A DNA stretch of 64,000 nucleotides from Aldersonia sp036524855 (GCA_036524855.1 DATDBL010000145.1:1-64000), one strand, 5' to 3'; shown: positions 15,468 through 23,495, counted from the first letter of the stretch. The notes: a model not told the origin generated them from the sequence alone. Numbers and translations are program-made.

Positions 15468-15794
15468 TTCTCTCCTCGCGAGAATTGCGGACGGAATTCA
15501 TTTCGCAGCCCGAGCATAAGCACGCAATGTGGTCCCCGTCACGCATTATTTCGGATGAGAATTTCCGCCCCCAGCCATTCTCATTCGAGAAATTCAGGGT
15601 TTCTCGTTCGGAGTCGGGGGTTGTCGCAGGTGGCCGCTCGCCTGCCATGATTGCAGCGCCTGCGCGGCGGTGCAATTCTCATTCGAACTCGCCAGAAATC
15701 AACCCGTCGACCGCTGCGCCGGGCGGTCCGTGTGGACTACCGTTCGACGGCGGGTCGTTTGTTCTTGGAAGACAGGGAAGAGAGGTGCGCTGCG
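15468..15794. promoter_or_regulatory. Regulatory gap with repeated ATTCTCAT motifs
   Basis: No convincing gene is present in this 327-base AT-richer gap. It contains ATGAGAAT (15555-15562) facing ATTCTCAT (15577-15584) across 14 bases, and AATTCTCATTCGAA (15674-15687), which is the exact reverse complement of 15169-15182. It separates the aldehyde dehydrogenase relic from a second permease and its IclR gene, so one regulator may act on both sides. Confidence 0.55.
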
Positions 15795-17249
15795 GTGTCG
15801 GCCCGTCGGATCAGATCCAGTTCGCCCGTCGAGGGCTTGGTACGCGGCCGGCTGTCGTTCGCGCAGGTGCTGGGCCAGTCGGTGTCGGCGGTGGCGCCGT
15901 CGGCGGCGATGGTCACCGTGCCCGTACTCATCCTGCCCGCCGCGGCGGACGTGACCTGGGTGCTGGTGGTGATCGCGGCGGCTTTGATGACCGGCGTCGG
16001 ATACTGCATCAGTCAGTTCGCGACCCGGATGGTCGCGGTGAGCGGCGTGTACAGCTACACCGTGAAGGGTCTCGGCGCGATCCTGGGCTTCGCGGGTGGC
16101 TGGTCGCTGCTGATCGGCTACGCCGGCGCGGCGATGGCGAGCGTGCTCGGCGCCGGCGCCTACCTGACGGCGCTGCTCGGCCGGCTCGGGCTGCCCGAGG
16201 GCCCCGGCATCGTCGCGGGGTCGGCGGTGCTGGTCGGTGCGCTCGCATTGGCGCTGATGGTTCGTGGGGTGCAGTTGTCGGCGCGGATCTCGCTGGCAGT
16301 GGAGGTGTTCGCCATCGCCGCGGCGAGCGCGGTGCTCGTGGTCGCGTTCGTCACCGCGGTGCGGTCCGGGGCCGGCCCGGCGACCGACGGTCCGGCGCGC
16401 GGCAGTCCGGGTGCACTCGGTTTCTGGCTGCTGCTCGCGGTCACCTCGTTCGTCGGGTTCGAAAGCGCTGGCGCGGTCGCCCGGGAGGCGCGCCACCCGT
16501 TCGTCACGGTCCCGCGCGCGATCCGGTGGAGTCCGGTCGTGCTCGGCGCGCTGTACGTGTTCTCTGCGGTGATGCTGCAACCCGAGGGCGTGCGGTCGGG
16601 GCTGGACGCGCTGCCGGTCGTGCTGACCCTGCCGGAGGCGGGTGGCCTGTCGACCGTGCTGTCGGTGGTGATGGAACTCGGGATCACCGCGTCCTGGTTC
16701 GCGTGTGTCATCGGATCGGTGACGGCGCTCTCGCGCACTCTGTTCGCGATGGGACGGGAGGGCGTGGTCGCGCCGGTGTTCGGGCGGGCGCACACCCGCT
16801 TTGCCACCCCGCACGTCGCGCTGTGCGCGGCGATGCCGTTGGTGGTCGTGGTGCCGGTGGTGTATCTCCTGCTGGCGGGGTCGACGCGCGAGGTGCTCGT
16901 CGGCCTGCTCGCGGTCTCCGCACACGGCTACGTGGTGGCCTACATCCTGGTCTGTGCGGCGACACCTGTGTTCCTGCACCGCATCGGGGAGGCGACGCGC
17001 GGACCGACGGTGGTGGGCGTCGTGACCGCGGCGCTGATGGTCGCACTGGTCGCATCCGCGGCCGCGCTCGGCGTCCCGGTCGCCGGGGCGGCGACGGCGG
17101 TGTACGCGGGCCTGCTGGTGGTCGGTGCGGTCGCGCTCCTCGTCCGGTGGCGCCGCGAACCCGACCTGCGCGAGCGGATCGGTGTGTACGACGAGGCCGT
17201 CGCCGGTGACCTGCTCGCCGGGTACCAGCCGTGGCGGGTGCGGCGATGA
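15795..17249 (+). CDS. APC-superfamily permease
   Basis: The 484-residue product has about twelve membrane segments and APC landmarks. These include the N-terminal LSFAQVLGQSVSAVAPSAA helix, GVYSYTVKGLGAILGFAGGW, and LLLAVTSFVGFESAGAVAREARHPFVTVPRA (F-E-x-A-x-x-x-R-E-A-x-x-P). GTG 15795 is taken as start; a GAAGAGAGG element lies upstream. The stop overlaps the iclR start (ATGA), so permease and regulator are one transcription unit. The substrate is probably an amine or amino acid linked to the amine oxidase island; this is inferred from position only. Confidence 0.82.
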   Translation: MSARRIRSSSPVEGLVRGRLSFAQVLGQSVSAVAPSAAMVTVPVLILPAAADVTWVLVVIAAALMTGVGYCISQFATRMVAVSGVYSYTVKGLGAILGFAGGWSLLIGYAGAAMASVLGAGAYLTALLGRLGLPEGPGIVAGSAVLVGALALALMVRGVQLSARISLAVEVFAIAAASAVLVVAFVTAVRSGAGPATDGPARGSPGALGFWLLLAVTSFVGFESAGAVAREARHPFVTVPRAIRWSPVVLGALYVFSAVMLQPEGVRSGLDALPVVLTLPEAGGLSTVLSVVMELGITASWFACVIGSVTALSRTLFAMGREGVVAPVFGRAHTRFATPHVALCAAMPLVVVVPVVYLLLAGSTREVLVGLLAVSAHGYVVAYILVCAATPVFLHRIGEATRGPTVVGVVTAALMVALVASAAALGVPVAGAATAVYAGLLVVGAVALLVRWRREPDLRERIGVYDEAVAGDLLAGYQPWRVRR

Positions 17250-17983
17250 CCGACTCGTTGTCGGGGCGCCAGCCCAAGGCCGTGCAGAGTGCGCTGCGGG
17301 TGCTCGAGGAGGTCGCGAGGGTAGGCGTCGGCGTCACCGCCAAGGAAATCGCGGCGAACTTGTCGATTCCGACCGCCACGACCTACCGGTTGCTGAACAT
17401 CCTGGTCGCGGAGGGATACGTCGTGCGCTTGCCCGACCTGTCCGGGTTCGCGCTCGGACGCAAGGTCGCGGTGATCGTCGACGCGGCGGTCGCGCCGACG
17501 GTATGCGAGGCGGCGCGCGACCTGCTGACCGAGGTCCGGTTGACGGTGCGCTTCGGCGTGCACCTGTTCTTCTTCACCAACACCGCGGTGCGCCGCGCCG
17601 ACGCCGACCCCGAGTACCCGCCGCCGGTCGAGGATGCGGTCCTGAACGCGCATCTGTACGCGTGCGCGGTCGGGAAGTTGCTGCTCGCCGAGAAGGACGA
17701 CATCGGCCCACTGATCGGTGCGGTCGTGCCGTTGACCGCTCGCACGCTTGGGCCGCGGGAACTGCGCGGGGCGCTCGACTCGGTCCGCACCGAGGGCTAT
17801 GCGCACCAGGTCGGCGAACTGGTCGAGACCGGCGCGTGTGTGGCGGTTCCGATTCGCCGCCGCGACGGCGGACTGGCTGCGGCACTTGCGCTTTCGGGTA
17901 ATGCCGAGCACGCCGAACTGCTCGCGCGGCAGGTCCCGTCGCTGCGCGACTACGCGGGAAGACTGACCCCGCTGCTGGTGTGA
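17246..17983 (+). CDS. IclR-family transcriptional regulator
   Basis: The 245-residue product has an N-terminal winged helix-turn-helix (AVQSALRVLEEVARVGVGVT, then AKEIAANLSIPTATTYRLLNILV). It has an IclR effector domain with LYACAVGKLLLA near residue 140 and a GYAHQVGELVETGACVAVPI segment. ATG 17246 overlaps the TGA of the permease gene. It is the only regulator inside the amine island and the best candidate to bind the ATTCTCATT sites upstream. Effector unknown. Confidence 0.85.
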   Translation: MTDSLSGRQPKAVQSALRVLEEVARVGVGVTAKEIAANLSIPTATTYRLLNILVAEGYVVRLPDLSGFALGRKVAVIVDAAVAPTVCEAARDLLTEVRLTVRFGVHLFFFTNTAVRRADADPEYPPPVEDAVLNAHLYACAVGKLLLAEKDDIGPLIGAVVPLTARTLGPRELRGALDSVRTEGYAHQVGELVETGACVAVPIRRRDGGLAAALALSGNAEHAELLARQVPSLRDYAGRLTPLLV

Positions 17984-18039
17984 CGAGTGCGCACTTGCTG
18001 GAGCAACGCCAACTGGTGCGGCAGCAGGTGCGCTCTCGG

Positions 18040-18600
18040 CTACTCGTCCAGCGGCACCGGCTTGTGATAGCGGCCGTTGTGGTAGAGCAGTGGCGCGCCG
18101 GTGACGCCGTCGGTGACGTCCTGCACCCGGGTGACCAGGCCGACCACGAGCGTGTGGTCGCCGACCGGAATGAGTTGCTGGACCGTCACCCGCAGCCAGA
18201 TCGGGGTGCCGTAGAGCACCGGTTCGCCGCTGTCGAGCCACGTCCACAGCGAGCGATCGGCGAAGCGCTCCTCGGCGCTGTGGGCGAACCGCTGCGCGAC
18301 GTGGCGCTGGTGTTCGCCGAGGAAGTGGATGACCACCGAGTCGGCGGCGTGCAGGGGCACGATGCTCGACGACGCATGCGCGATGTTGAACGAGATCAGC
18401 GGCGGGTCGAGCGAGAGCGATGCGAACGACGACGCGGTGAACCCGACCGGGCGATCGGCCTCCCGCAGCGTCACGACGGTGACGCCGGTGGGGTAGTGCC
18501 GCATGGCGGCGCGGTACTGCTCGGCGGTGATGCCGCTCGCGTCGTCCGGCACCTCGACCTCGGGCACCGCATCCACATGGGGCGTGTTCGCTGGTTCCAC
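18040..18600 (-). CDS. Flavin reductase-like FMN-binding protein
   Basis: The 186-residue product fits the flavin reductase (HpaC-like) domain: YRAAMRHYPTGVTVVTL, VGFTASSFASLSLDPPLISFNIA (the S-F-x-S-x-S-x-D-P-P-L motif) and HFLGEHQRHVAQRFA. The end is YHNGRYHKPVPLDE, a common closing strand. Such proteins supply reduced FMN to two-component monooxygenases. No partner oxygenase is adjacent. ATG 18600 is used. It is convergent with the IclR gene. Confidence 0.88.
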   Translation of the reverse strand: MEPANTPHVDAVPEVEVPDDASGITAEQYRAAMRHYPTGVTVVTLREADRPVGFTASSFASLSLDPPLISFNIAHASSSIVPLHAADSVVIHFLGEHQRHVAQRFAHSAEERFADRSLWTWLDSGEPVLYGTPIWLRVTVQQLIPVGDHTLVVGLVTRVQDVTDGVTGAPLLYHNGRYHKPVPLDE

Positions 18601-18621
18601 GGCGCCAGTGTAGGAACCGGC

Positions 18622-19095
18622 TCAGTCGACGTCGATCGCCAGACCCGCCGTGATTCGAACCAACTCGGCGAACGTCGTCCGGAACACCGTGTTGGGATGG
18701 CCGGCGGCCGCCCACAACTCCGGATAGTCGGCCAGCGCGTTGTCGATGTAGGTGGGCAGGTTGGTCGGGTGCCCGACGGGCGCGACGCCGCCGATCGGCT
18801 GTCCGGTCGCGTGCCGGACCACGTCGGCGGAAGCGCGGGTCAGGGTGCCGTCCAAGCGGGCGCCGGTGCGTTCGAGGTTCACCTGGTGCCGGCCGGATAC
18901 CAGCAGCAGGACGGGGTCTTCGTCGAGCAGGAACACCAGAGACTTGGTGATTGCGCCGACCTCGACACCCAGACCCGCGGCCGCCTCCGCGGCGGTGTGG
19001 GTCGGTTCCGCCTGCGTGACGATGACCCCGTGATGACCGCGCGCGATCAGCGTGTCCGCTACGTGCGACGCGTTCGGGTGCAGCAGCCTCCGCAT
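18622..19095 (-). CDS. YbaK/EbsC-type aminoacyl-tRNA deacylase
   Basis: The 157-residue product matches the prolyl-tRNA synthetase-associated editing domain. The N-terminal variable part is followed by GVEVGAITKSLVFLLDEDPVLLLVSGRHQVNL, with the conserved Lys in ITKSLVF. Then come GQPIGGVAPVGH (the G-x-x-x-G-G-V-x-P-x-G loop) and a YIDNAL..YPELWAAAGHPNTVF end. These enzymes clear mischarged tRNAs, often Cys- or Ala-tRNA(Pro). It stands 21 bases upstream of the flavin reductase gene on the same strand. Confidence 0.88.
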   Translation of the reverse strand: MRRLLHPNASHVADTLIARGHHGVIVTQAEPTHTAAEAAAGLGVEVGAITKSLVFLLDEDPVLLLVSGRHQVNLERTGARLDGTLTRASADVVRHATGQPIGGVAPVGHPTNLPTYIDNALADYPELWAAAGHPNTVFRTTFAELVRITAGLAIDVD

Positions 19096-19146
19096 GGCAA
19101 CCAGGGTAGGGGCAAGTCCATCGGACGTGCGGAGTCTGCCATCGGG

Positions 19147-19467
19147 TCAGTACTCTGAGTAGCCACCCTCGGGCCCGAGCATCCGCTTGACCCGGGAGTG
19201 CGTGATCTTGGCGAGGACCTCGACCGTCTGCTCGTGGGCGGGTTCGTGAATGCAGGAATCGAATACGCGATCCAGGTCCGCCTGCGACAGTTCCAGCAGC
19301 TCGATCTCCGCCTGCTCGAACACCGCGTCGTGGTCGGCGTACGGTCGGGCCTGCGCGACGCGCTGCGCCCAGGTGACGTTGCAGCAGCACTCGTACAGGG
19401 CGTGGACGGCCCGGCCCTCCGGCATCGCGTTGAATAGCTCGAGTCCGATCCCCTTGTGCATCAACAT
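19147..19467 (-). pseudogene. OHCU decarboxylase-like protein, apparently shortened
   Basis: The 106-residue frame begins with a segment like 2-oxo-4-hydroxy-4-carboxy-5-ureidoimidazoline decarboxylases: LELFNAMPEGRAVHALYECC, then WAQRVAQARPYADHDAVF and LLELSQADLDRVFDS. The catalytic HPRIG motif should follow, but the sequence instead moves to TVEVLAKITHSRVKRML, which resembles the family's last helix. Intact enzymes have about 165 residues, so roughly 60 internal residues including the active site seem missing. The frame is open and could encode a non-catalytic protein. A distinct small family is the alternative. Confidence 0.5.
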
Positions 19468-19674
19468 TGCGAGCCTCCGACCGCGTCCGTGACCTAATCG
19501 GGCGCCCGCTTGACGTGCGTCCTGACCAATTAGATGATCGAACTGTTCAACACCGGTTATCTACCCGTGGCCAGGGATTTTGCGCAGGTTTAACAACGCT
19601 GAAACCTGTCGTGTGACCGGGTCCTTCAAGCACATCCGGTCGGGCACTCGGGCGCACCGCATACGCTGACCCGC
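19468..19674. other. Divergent intergenic region
   Basis: No gene is apparent in these 207 bases between the OHCU-like frame and the crotonase gene. TTGACG (19510-19515) followed by TAGATG (19531-19536) is a weak rightward promoter candidate with a short 15-base spacer. Nothing else was identified. Confidence 0.3.
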
Positions 19675-20496
19675 ATGACAGCCTGGAAGGCGTTCACCGC
19701 CGAAACCAAGGACCAGATCGCGCAGGTCACCCTCATCGGTCCCGGCAAGGGCAACGCGATGGGCCCCGATTTCTGGCGCGAACTTCCGCTGATCTTCGAC
19801 GGGATCGATCGCAACCCCGAGGTGCGGGCGGTGGTGCTCGCCGGATCCGGTAAGAACTTCTCCTACGGCCTCGACCTGCCCGCGATGAGCGGGGAGTTCG
19901 CGCCGCTGCTCGCGGACCGCGCGCTCGCGGCGCCGCGGACCCACTTTCACGACTCGATCAAGGCCATGCAGGCGTCGGTGACCGCGGTCGCCCAGTGCCG
20001 CAAGCCGGTGGTCGCGGCGGTGCAGGGTTGGTGCATCGGCGGCGGACTGGACCTGATAGCCGCCGTCGATATCCGCTACGCCAGCGCCGACGCCAAGTTC
20101 AGCCTGCGGGAGGCGAAGGTCGCGATCGTCGCCGACATCGGGTCGCTGCAGCGCCTGCCCGCACTCATCGGCGACGGCCACCTGCGCGAACTCGCGTTCA
20201 CCGGCAAGGACATCGACGCCGTCCGTGCCGAGAAGATCGGCTTGGTCAACGACGTGTTCCCCGACGCCGAGGGTGCCCTCGATGCCGCGCACGCCACCGC
20301 GCGGGAGATCGCCGACAACCCGCCGCTGGTTGTGCAGGGCGTCAAGGACGTGCTCGGTCGCGAGCGGTCCGCCATCGTCGCTGAGGGGCTGCGCTACGTC
20401 GCGGCATGGAACGCGGCCTTCCTGCCCTCCGACGATCTCGGCGAGGCATTGGCGGCGACCATGCAAAAACGCAAGCCGGAGTTCGGGGGTCGGTAG
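19675..20496 (+). CDS. Crotonase-family protein, delta3,5-delta2,4-dienoyl-CoA isomerase type
   Basis: The 273-residue product has crotonase landmarks: AGSGKNFSYGLDLPAM, KPVVAAVQGWCIGGGLDLIAA and VDIRYASADAKFSLREAKVAIVADIGSLQRLP. The Asp in VDIRY, the Glu in SLREAK and the Asp in VADIGSLQRLP correspond to the three acidic residues of dienoyl-CoA isomerase, rather than to the two Glu of enoyl-CoA hydratase. It probably acts in beta-oxidation of fatty acids with odd-numbered double bonds. It stands alone, with no other beta-oxidation gene nearby. Confidence 0.82.
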   Translation: MTAWKAFTAETKDQIAQVTLIGPGKGNAMGPDFWRELPLIFDGIDRNPEVRAVVLAGSGKNFSYGLDLPAMSGEFAPLLADRALAAPRTHFHDSIKAMQASVTAVAQCRKPVVAAVQGWCIGGGLDLIAAVDIRYASADAKFSLREAKVAIVADIGSLQRLPALIGDGHLRELAFTGKDIDAVRAEKIGLVNDVFPDAEGALDAAHATAREIADNPPLVVQGVKDVLGRERSAIVAEGLRYVAAWNAAFLPSDDLGEALAATMQKRKPEFGGR

Positions 20497-20575
20497 CCTC
20501 TCACCCGGCAGGCGCAGCACCACAGCACCGAAAGCACCACACCGCAACACCACAGCCATCGGCGGCCAAGGGTGG
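20497..20575. repeat. Degenerate duplicate of the LysR gene 3' end
   Basis: Just beyond the lysR stop on the complementary strand, the sequence again reads like MAVVLR... and VVLRLPGE, imitating the true C-terminus MAVVLRLLEEATGQ. The shared words are GCCGATGGCTGT and GCTGCGCCTGC. This looks like a decayed local duplication in the space between the convergent crotonase and lysR genes. Confidence 0.35.
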
Positions 20576-21463
20576 TCATTGGCCAGTCGCCTCCTCCAGC
20601 AGGCGCAGGACGACAGCCATCGGGGGCCACTGCTCGCGCCCGCCCCGGGTCAGGGCGAACGAGCGCAACTCCACCTCCGGGTCGGCAAGGGTGGCGATCT
20701 CGACGCCGGGTCGGGTCGGCATCGCCTCCGGCAGCATCCCCACGCCTAGGCCTTCGGCGATCATGTCCTGCACCAGTTCGAGGCTGTCGGACCGGTGCGT
20801 GACGCGCGGCGTGAAGCCCGCCAGTGCCGCGACCGCGTGAATCGCCTCGTCGTCGGCGGTGTTGCGCGAGTTGACAATCCAGTCCTCGTCGCGCAGGCGG
20901 TCGAAGATCTCCCGCGCACTGCCGGTGCTGTCGGTTCCGGCGGGGACACCGAGACCCCACCGGATCCGGTCGAGCGGACGGGACCGGACCGAGGCCGGCA
21001 ACCGGCGCGGCGCGAGGTTGTAGTCGTAGACGATCGCGAGGTCCACGCCGTCGCGGGCGAGCAGGTCGAGCGCCTCCACCGGTTCGTGCTCGTAGATCAA
21101 CAGCGTGACGCCGGACGCGACGTCGGCAAGGCGCGAAACCATCGGGATGAGGTGGCGGCGGGCGGCGGACGCGAACGACGCGACGCGCACCTGCCCGTGC
21201 GGGTCGGCTTCGGGATCAAGGTCGGCGCGTGCGGCCTCGACCGCGGCGAGGATCGTGACGGCGTGCCCGGCGAGCCGCCGTCCCGCCGGTGTGAGCCGGA
21301 CCCGGCGGCCATCGGGTTCGAGCAGGGTCGCGCGCACCTCGCGGCCGAGGGCGGCGAGCTGCTGCGACACCGTGGAAGTCGTCACACCGAGCTGGTCGGC
21401 GACCTCGCGCATCGACCCGAGTCGCGACAGTTCCAGCAGCATTTCCAGGCGTCTGGGGTCCAC
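20576..21463 (-). CDS. LysR-family transcriptional regulator
   Basis: The 295-residue product has an N-terminal LysR helix-turn-helix (MDPRRLEMLLELSRLGSMRE, then VADQLGVTTSTVSQQLAAL) and a LTPAGRRLAGHA linker. The periplasmic-binding-fold effector domain contains VRVASFASAARRHLIP and EGLGVGMLPEAMP. It is divergent from an EamA transporter, with a 23-base palindrome directly in front of its start codon. Control of the transporter gene is the obvious reading. Confidence 0.88.
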   Translation of the reverse strand: MDPRRLEMLLELSRLGSMREVADQLGVTTSTVSQQLAALGREVRATLLEPDGRRVRLTPAGRRLAGHAVTILAAVEAARADLDPEADPHGQVRVASFASAARRHLIPMVSRLADVASGVTLLIYEHEPVEALDLLARDGVDLAIVYDYNLAPRRLPASVRSRPLDRIRWGLGVPAGTDSTGSAREIFDRLRDEDWIVNSRNTADDEAIHAVAALAGFTPRVTHRSDSLELVQDMIAEGLGVGMLPEAMPTRPGVEIATLADPEVELRSFALTRGGREQWPPMAVVLRLLEEATGQ

Positions 21464-21471
21464 GACCGGAG

Positions 21472-21494
21472 ATCATTCATGAATCATGAATGAT
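21472..21494. promoter_or_regulatory. 23-bp palindromic LysR operator
   Basis: ATCATTCATGA (21472-21482), a central A, and TCATGAATGAT (21484-21494) form a perfect palindrome containing the T-N11-A core expected for LysR proteins. It lies 8 bases upstream of the lysR start codon and about 35 bases before the divergent transporter, so it could serve autorepression and activation together. Confidence 0.75.
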
Positions 21495-21528
21495 TTATCA
21501 ACGAATAGCAGGTGGACGCGGATAGTTG

Positions 21529-22437
21529 ATGGGCGCTATCACTATTGCCATGCCCACTGTGACTCGCTCTGCGACCGGCGCCGGAACCGGGATGGCCATC
21601 GTCTCGATGTGCTGCGTCCAGCTCGGCCTCGCCCTGGCCGTCGGCTTGTTCGACAGTGTCGGTCCCGAGGGCGTCTCGTTCCTGAGGCTCGGCTGGGCCG
21701 GGTTGATCCTGCTCGTGCTGGTGCGGCCGCAGGTTCGCTCGTTCGCCCGTGCGGACCTGCTCGCGTGCCTGGCACTCGGCGTGGTCACCGCCGGGGTGAC
21801 ATTCCTCTTCATGGCCGCTGTGGCACGGATTCCGCTCGGTACCGCGAGTGCGCTGGAGTTCCTCGGCCCGCTGTCTGTCGCCGTGCTGCGCGGGCGTGGG
21901 CGGGGCGCCCTGATGTGGCCGGGTCTGGCCGCCGTCGGGGTATTGCTGCTGACCGAGCCGTGGCACGGCGCGATCGACTGGGTCGGCGTGGCTTACGCGC
22001 TGGGCGCGGCCGCCTGCTGGGCCGCCTACATTCTGCTCACCCAGCGCGTCGGCGACGCGGTGTCGGGCCTGCAGGGCCTCGCGGTGTCGATGCCGCTCGC
22101 CGGGTTGGTCGCCACCCTGGTCGCCGGACCCGCGGTGCTGCCGGAACTGACCTGGCAGTTGGCTTTGCAGGGCCTGGGCCTGGCGATCCTGCTGCCGGCC
22201 GTCCCGTTCGCGCTCGAGATGATGGCGCTGCGTCGGCTCACCGCCGCGGCGTTCGGCACGCTGATGTGCCTGGAGCCCGCGATCGCGGTGCTCATGGGTC
22301 TCGTCGCGCTGCACCAGGTACCGGGGATCGCGGCGCTGGTCGGGGTCGGGTTCGTCATCGCCGCCGGTCTCGGGGTGCATCGCTCGGGGGCGCGGGAACC
22401 GGCGGGGGAGCCGGAGCCCGAACTGCAGTCTGCCTGA
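21529..22437 (+). CDS. EamA/DMT-superfamily transporter
   Basis: The 302-residue product has ten membrane helices in two EamA repeats: MCCVQLGLALAVGLFDSVGP, FLRLGWAGLILLVLVRP, GTASALEFLGPLSVAVL, and in the second half GVAYALGAAACWAAYILLTQ and FALEMMALRRLTAAAFGTLM. It ends with a polar Glu/Pro-rich tail. RhtA-like exporters for threonine or homoserine share the FLGPLSVAV and FALEMMALRR features, so an amino acid efflux role is possible. ATG 21529 is listed; ATG 21550 is an equally reasonable start. Probably regulated by the divergent LysR gene. Confidence 0.85.
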   Translation: MGAITIAMPTVTRSATGAGTGMAIVSMCCVQLGLALAVGLFDSVGPEGVSFLRLGWAGLILLVLVRPQVRSFARADLLACLALGVVTAGVTFLFMAAVARIPLGTASALEFLGPLSVAVLRGRGRGALMWPGLAAVGVLLLTEPWHGAIDWVGVAYALGAAACWAAYILLTQRVGDAVSGLQGLAVSMPLAGLVATLVAGPAVLPELTWQLALQGLGLAILLPAVPFALEMMALRRLTAAAFGTLMCLEPAIAVLMGLVALHQVPGIAALVGVGFVIAAGLGVHRSGAREPAGEPEPELQSA

Positions 22438-22438
22438 T

Positions 22439-22462
22439 ATCCGGTTGTCCGATGAACCGGAT
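22439..22462 (+). terminator. Hairpin after the EamA gene
   Basis: ATCCGGTT (22439-22446) and AACCGGAT (22455-22462) are perfect arms with an 8-base loop, immediately after the transporter stop codon. No T-run follows. It probably separates the transporter from the next regulatory gene. Confidence 0.55.
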
Positions 22463-22470
22463 CGTCCCAT

Positions 22471-22504
22471 ACTTGCGTGGATCAAGTTGTTGATGGATTC
22501 AAGC
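22471..22504 (+). promoter_or_regulatory. Two TTG-N7-CAAG sites upstream of marR
   Basis: ACTTG-CGTGGAT-CAAGT (22471-22487) is a perfect inverted repeat. It is followed by TTG-ATGGATT-CAAG (22490-22503). Both share the spacing of the single site at 1808-1821 near another marR gene. They lie directly before the start codon of the downstream MarR protein, the normal place for an autoregulatory operator. Confidence 0.55.
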
Positions 22505-22515
22505 AAGGATGCGCA

Positions 22516-23067
22516 GTGTCTGACCCCCACCCGTCTGTGTCCGCCCCCGGACCGGCCGACGAACCCTGGGCCGACGAGCTGGGCGAGCAGTTGAGCCGAC
22601 TGCAGCGGGTCCGCGAGCGGACCAAGGCGCAGATCTCGGCGATGGCGCGCGACCAACTCGACGTCGCCGTGTACACCACGCTGTGGCGGCTCGCCGCCGA
22701 CGGCCCGATGCGCGCGAGCGAGCTGGCCGAGTCTCTCTACAGCGATCCGTCGTCGGTCAGCCGACAGGTGGCCCAACTCGTCGAGAAGGGGTTCGTCCGC
22801 CGCGAGGCCGACCCGGTGGACGGCCGGGCGAGCATCCTGGTGGTCACCGACGCCGGCAACGTTGTCGCGAGCACGCTGCGGCGACGGCGCAACGAGAATC
22901 TCGGCCGCGTCATCGCGGACTGGCCCACAAGCGACCGCGCTACGTTCGTCGCGCTGCTCGATCGCTTCGTCAACGGCTACGAACTCCGCCGGCCCGACAT
23001 GCTCGCGGCCCTGCGGGCGCGCCTGGACCCGCCGAATGCCGCAGGCGATCAAGGAGGTTCGGCATGA
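22516..23067 (+). CDS. MarR-family transcriptional regulator
   Basis: The 183-residue product has a MarR winged helix: DVAVYTTLWRLAADGPMRAS, ELAESLYSDPSSVSRQVAQLVEKGFV and the wing RREADPVDGRASILVVT. GTG 22516 is chosen for its AAGGA upstream; GTG 22477 is in frame but would lie within the operator. It overlaps the following efflux-pump frame (ATGA), an arrangement typical of a repressor and its drug exporter. That exporter is now gutted, so the regulator may be left without its original target. Confidence 0.83.
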   Translation: MSDPHPSVSAPGPADEPWADELGEQLSRLQRVRERTKAQISAMARDQLDVAVYTTLWRLAADGPMRASELAESLYSDPSSVSRQVAQLVEKGFVRREADPVDGRASILVVTDAGNVVASTLRRRRNENLGRVIADWPTSDRATFVALLDRFVNGYELRRPDMLAALRARLDPPNAAGDQGGSA

Positions 23068-23495
23068 CCGGGTCCGCGTCCAGCGCAGACACCGCCGCCG
23101 CTGGATTCACGCACCGGCAGATCCTCGTGATCATGAGCGGGCTGATGGCGGGCATGTTGCTCGCCGCGCTCGATCAGACCATCGTCGCGACCGCGATCCG
23201 TACGATCGCCGACGACCTCGACGGCTACGCGCTGCAGGCCTGGGTCACCACGGCCTACCTCATCACGGCGTCGGCCGCGCAGCACGTCCTCACCGACAGC
23301 TCGATCGTGCAGCAGCTGAGCCCGGCGTTGGCGCGGCCGTTCCAGGACGGCTTCGCCGACTCGATGTCGACGGTGTTCGTGGTCGTGACCGAGGTCGCCG
23401 CGGTCGCGCTGATCCTCGTGCTGTTCTGGAAGGAGGTGCCGCTGCGCACCCAGGGCGGGCTGCAGGCCCGCGCGGCGGAGGCGCGTAACAGCTAG
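23064..23495 (+). pseudogene. DHA2-type MFS drug exporter collapsed to its two ends
   Basis: The 143-residue open frame starts like an EmrB/QacA exporter: HRQILVIMSGLMAGMLLAAL, then DQTIVATAIRTIADDL and WVTTAYLITASA (helices 1-2). It then continues directly with LTDSSIVQQLSPALARPFQDG, FADSMSTVFVVVTEVAAVAL and ILVLFWKEVPLRT (the last helix and tail of the family). About 350 residues are missing without a frame break. ATG 23064 overlaps the marR stop and the C-terminus overlaps the ppa stop. It cannot be a working 14-helix pump. Confidence 0.85.
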
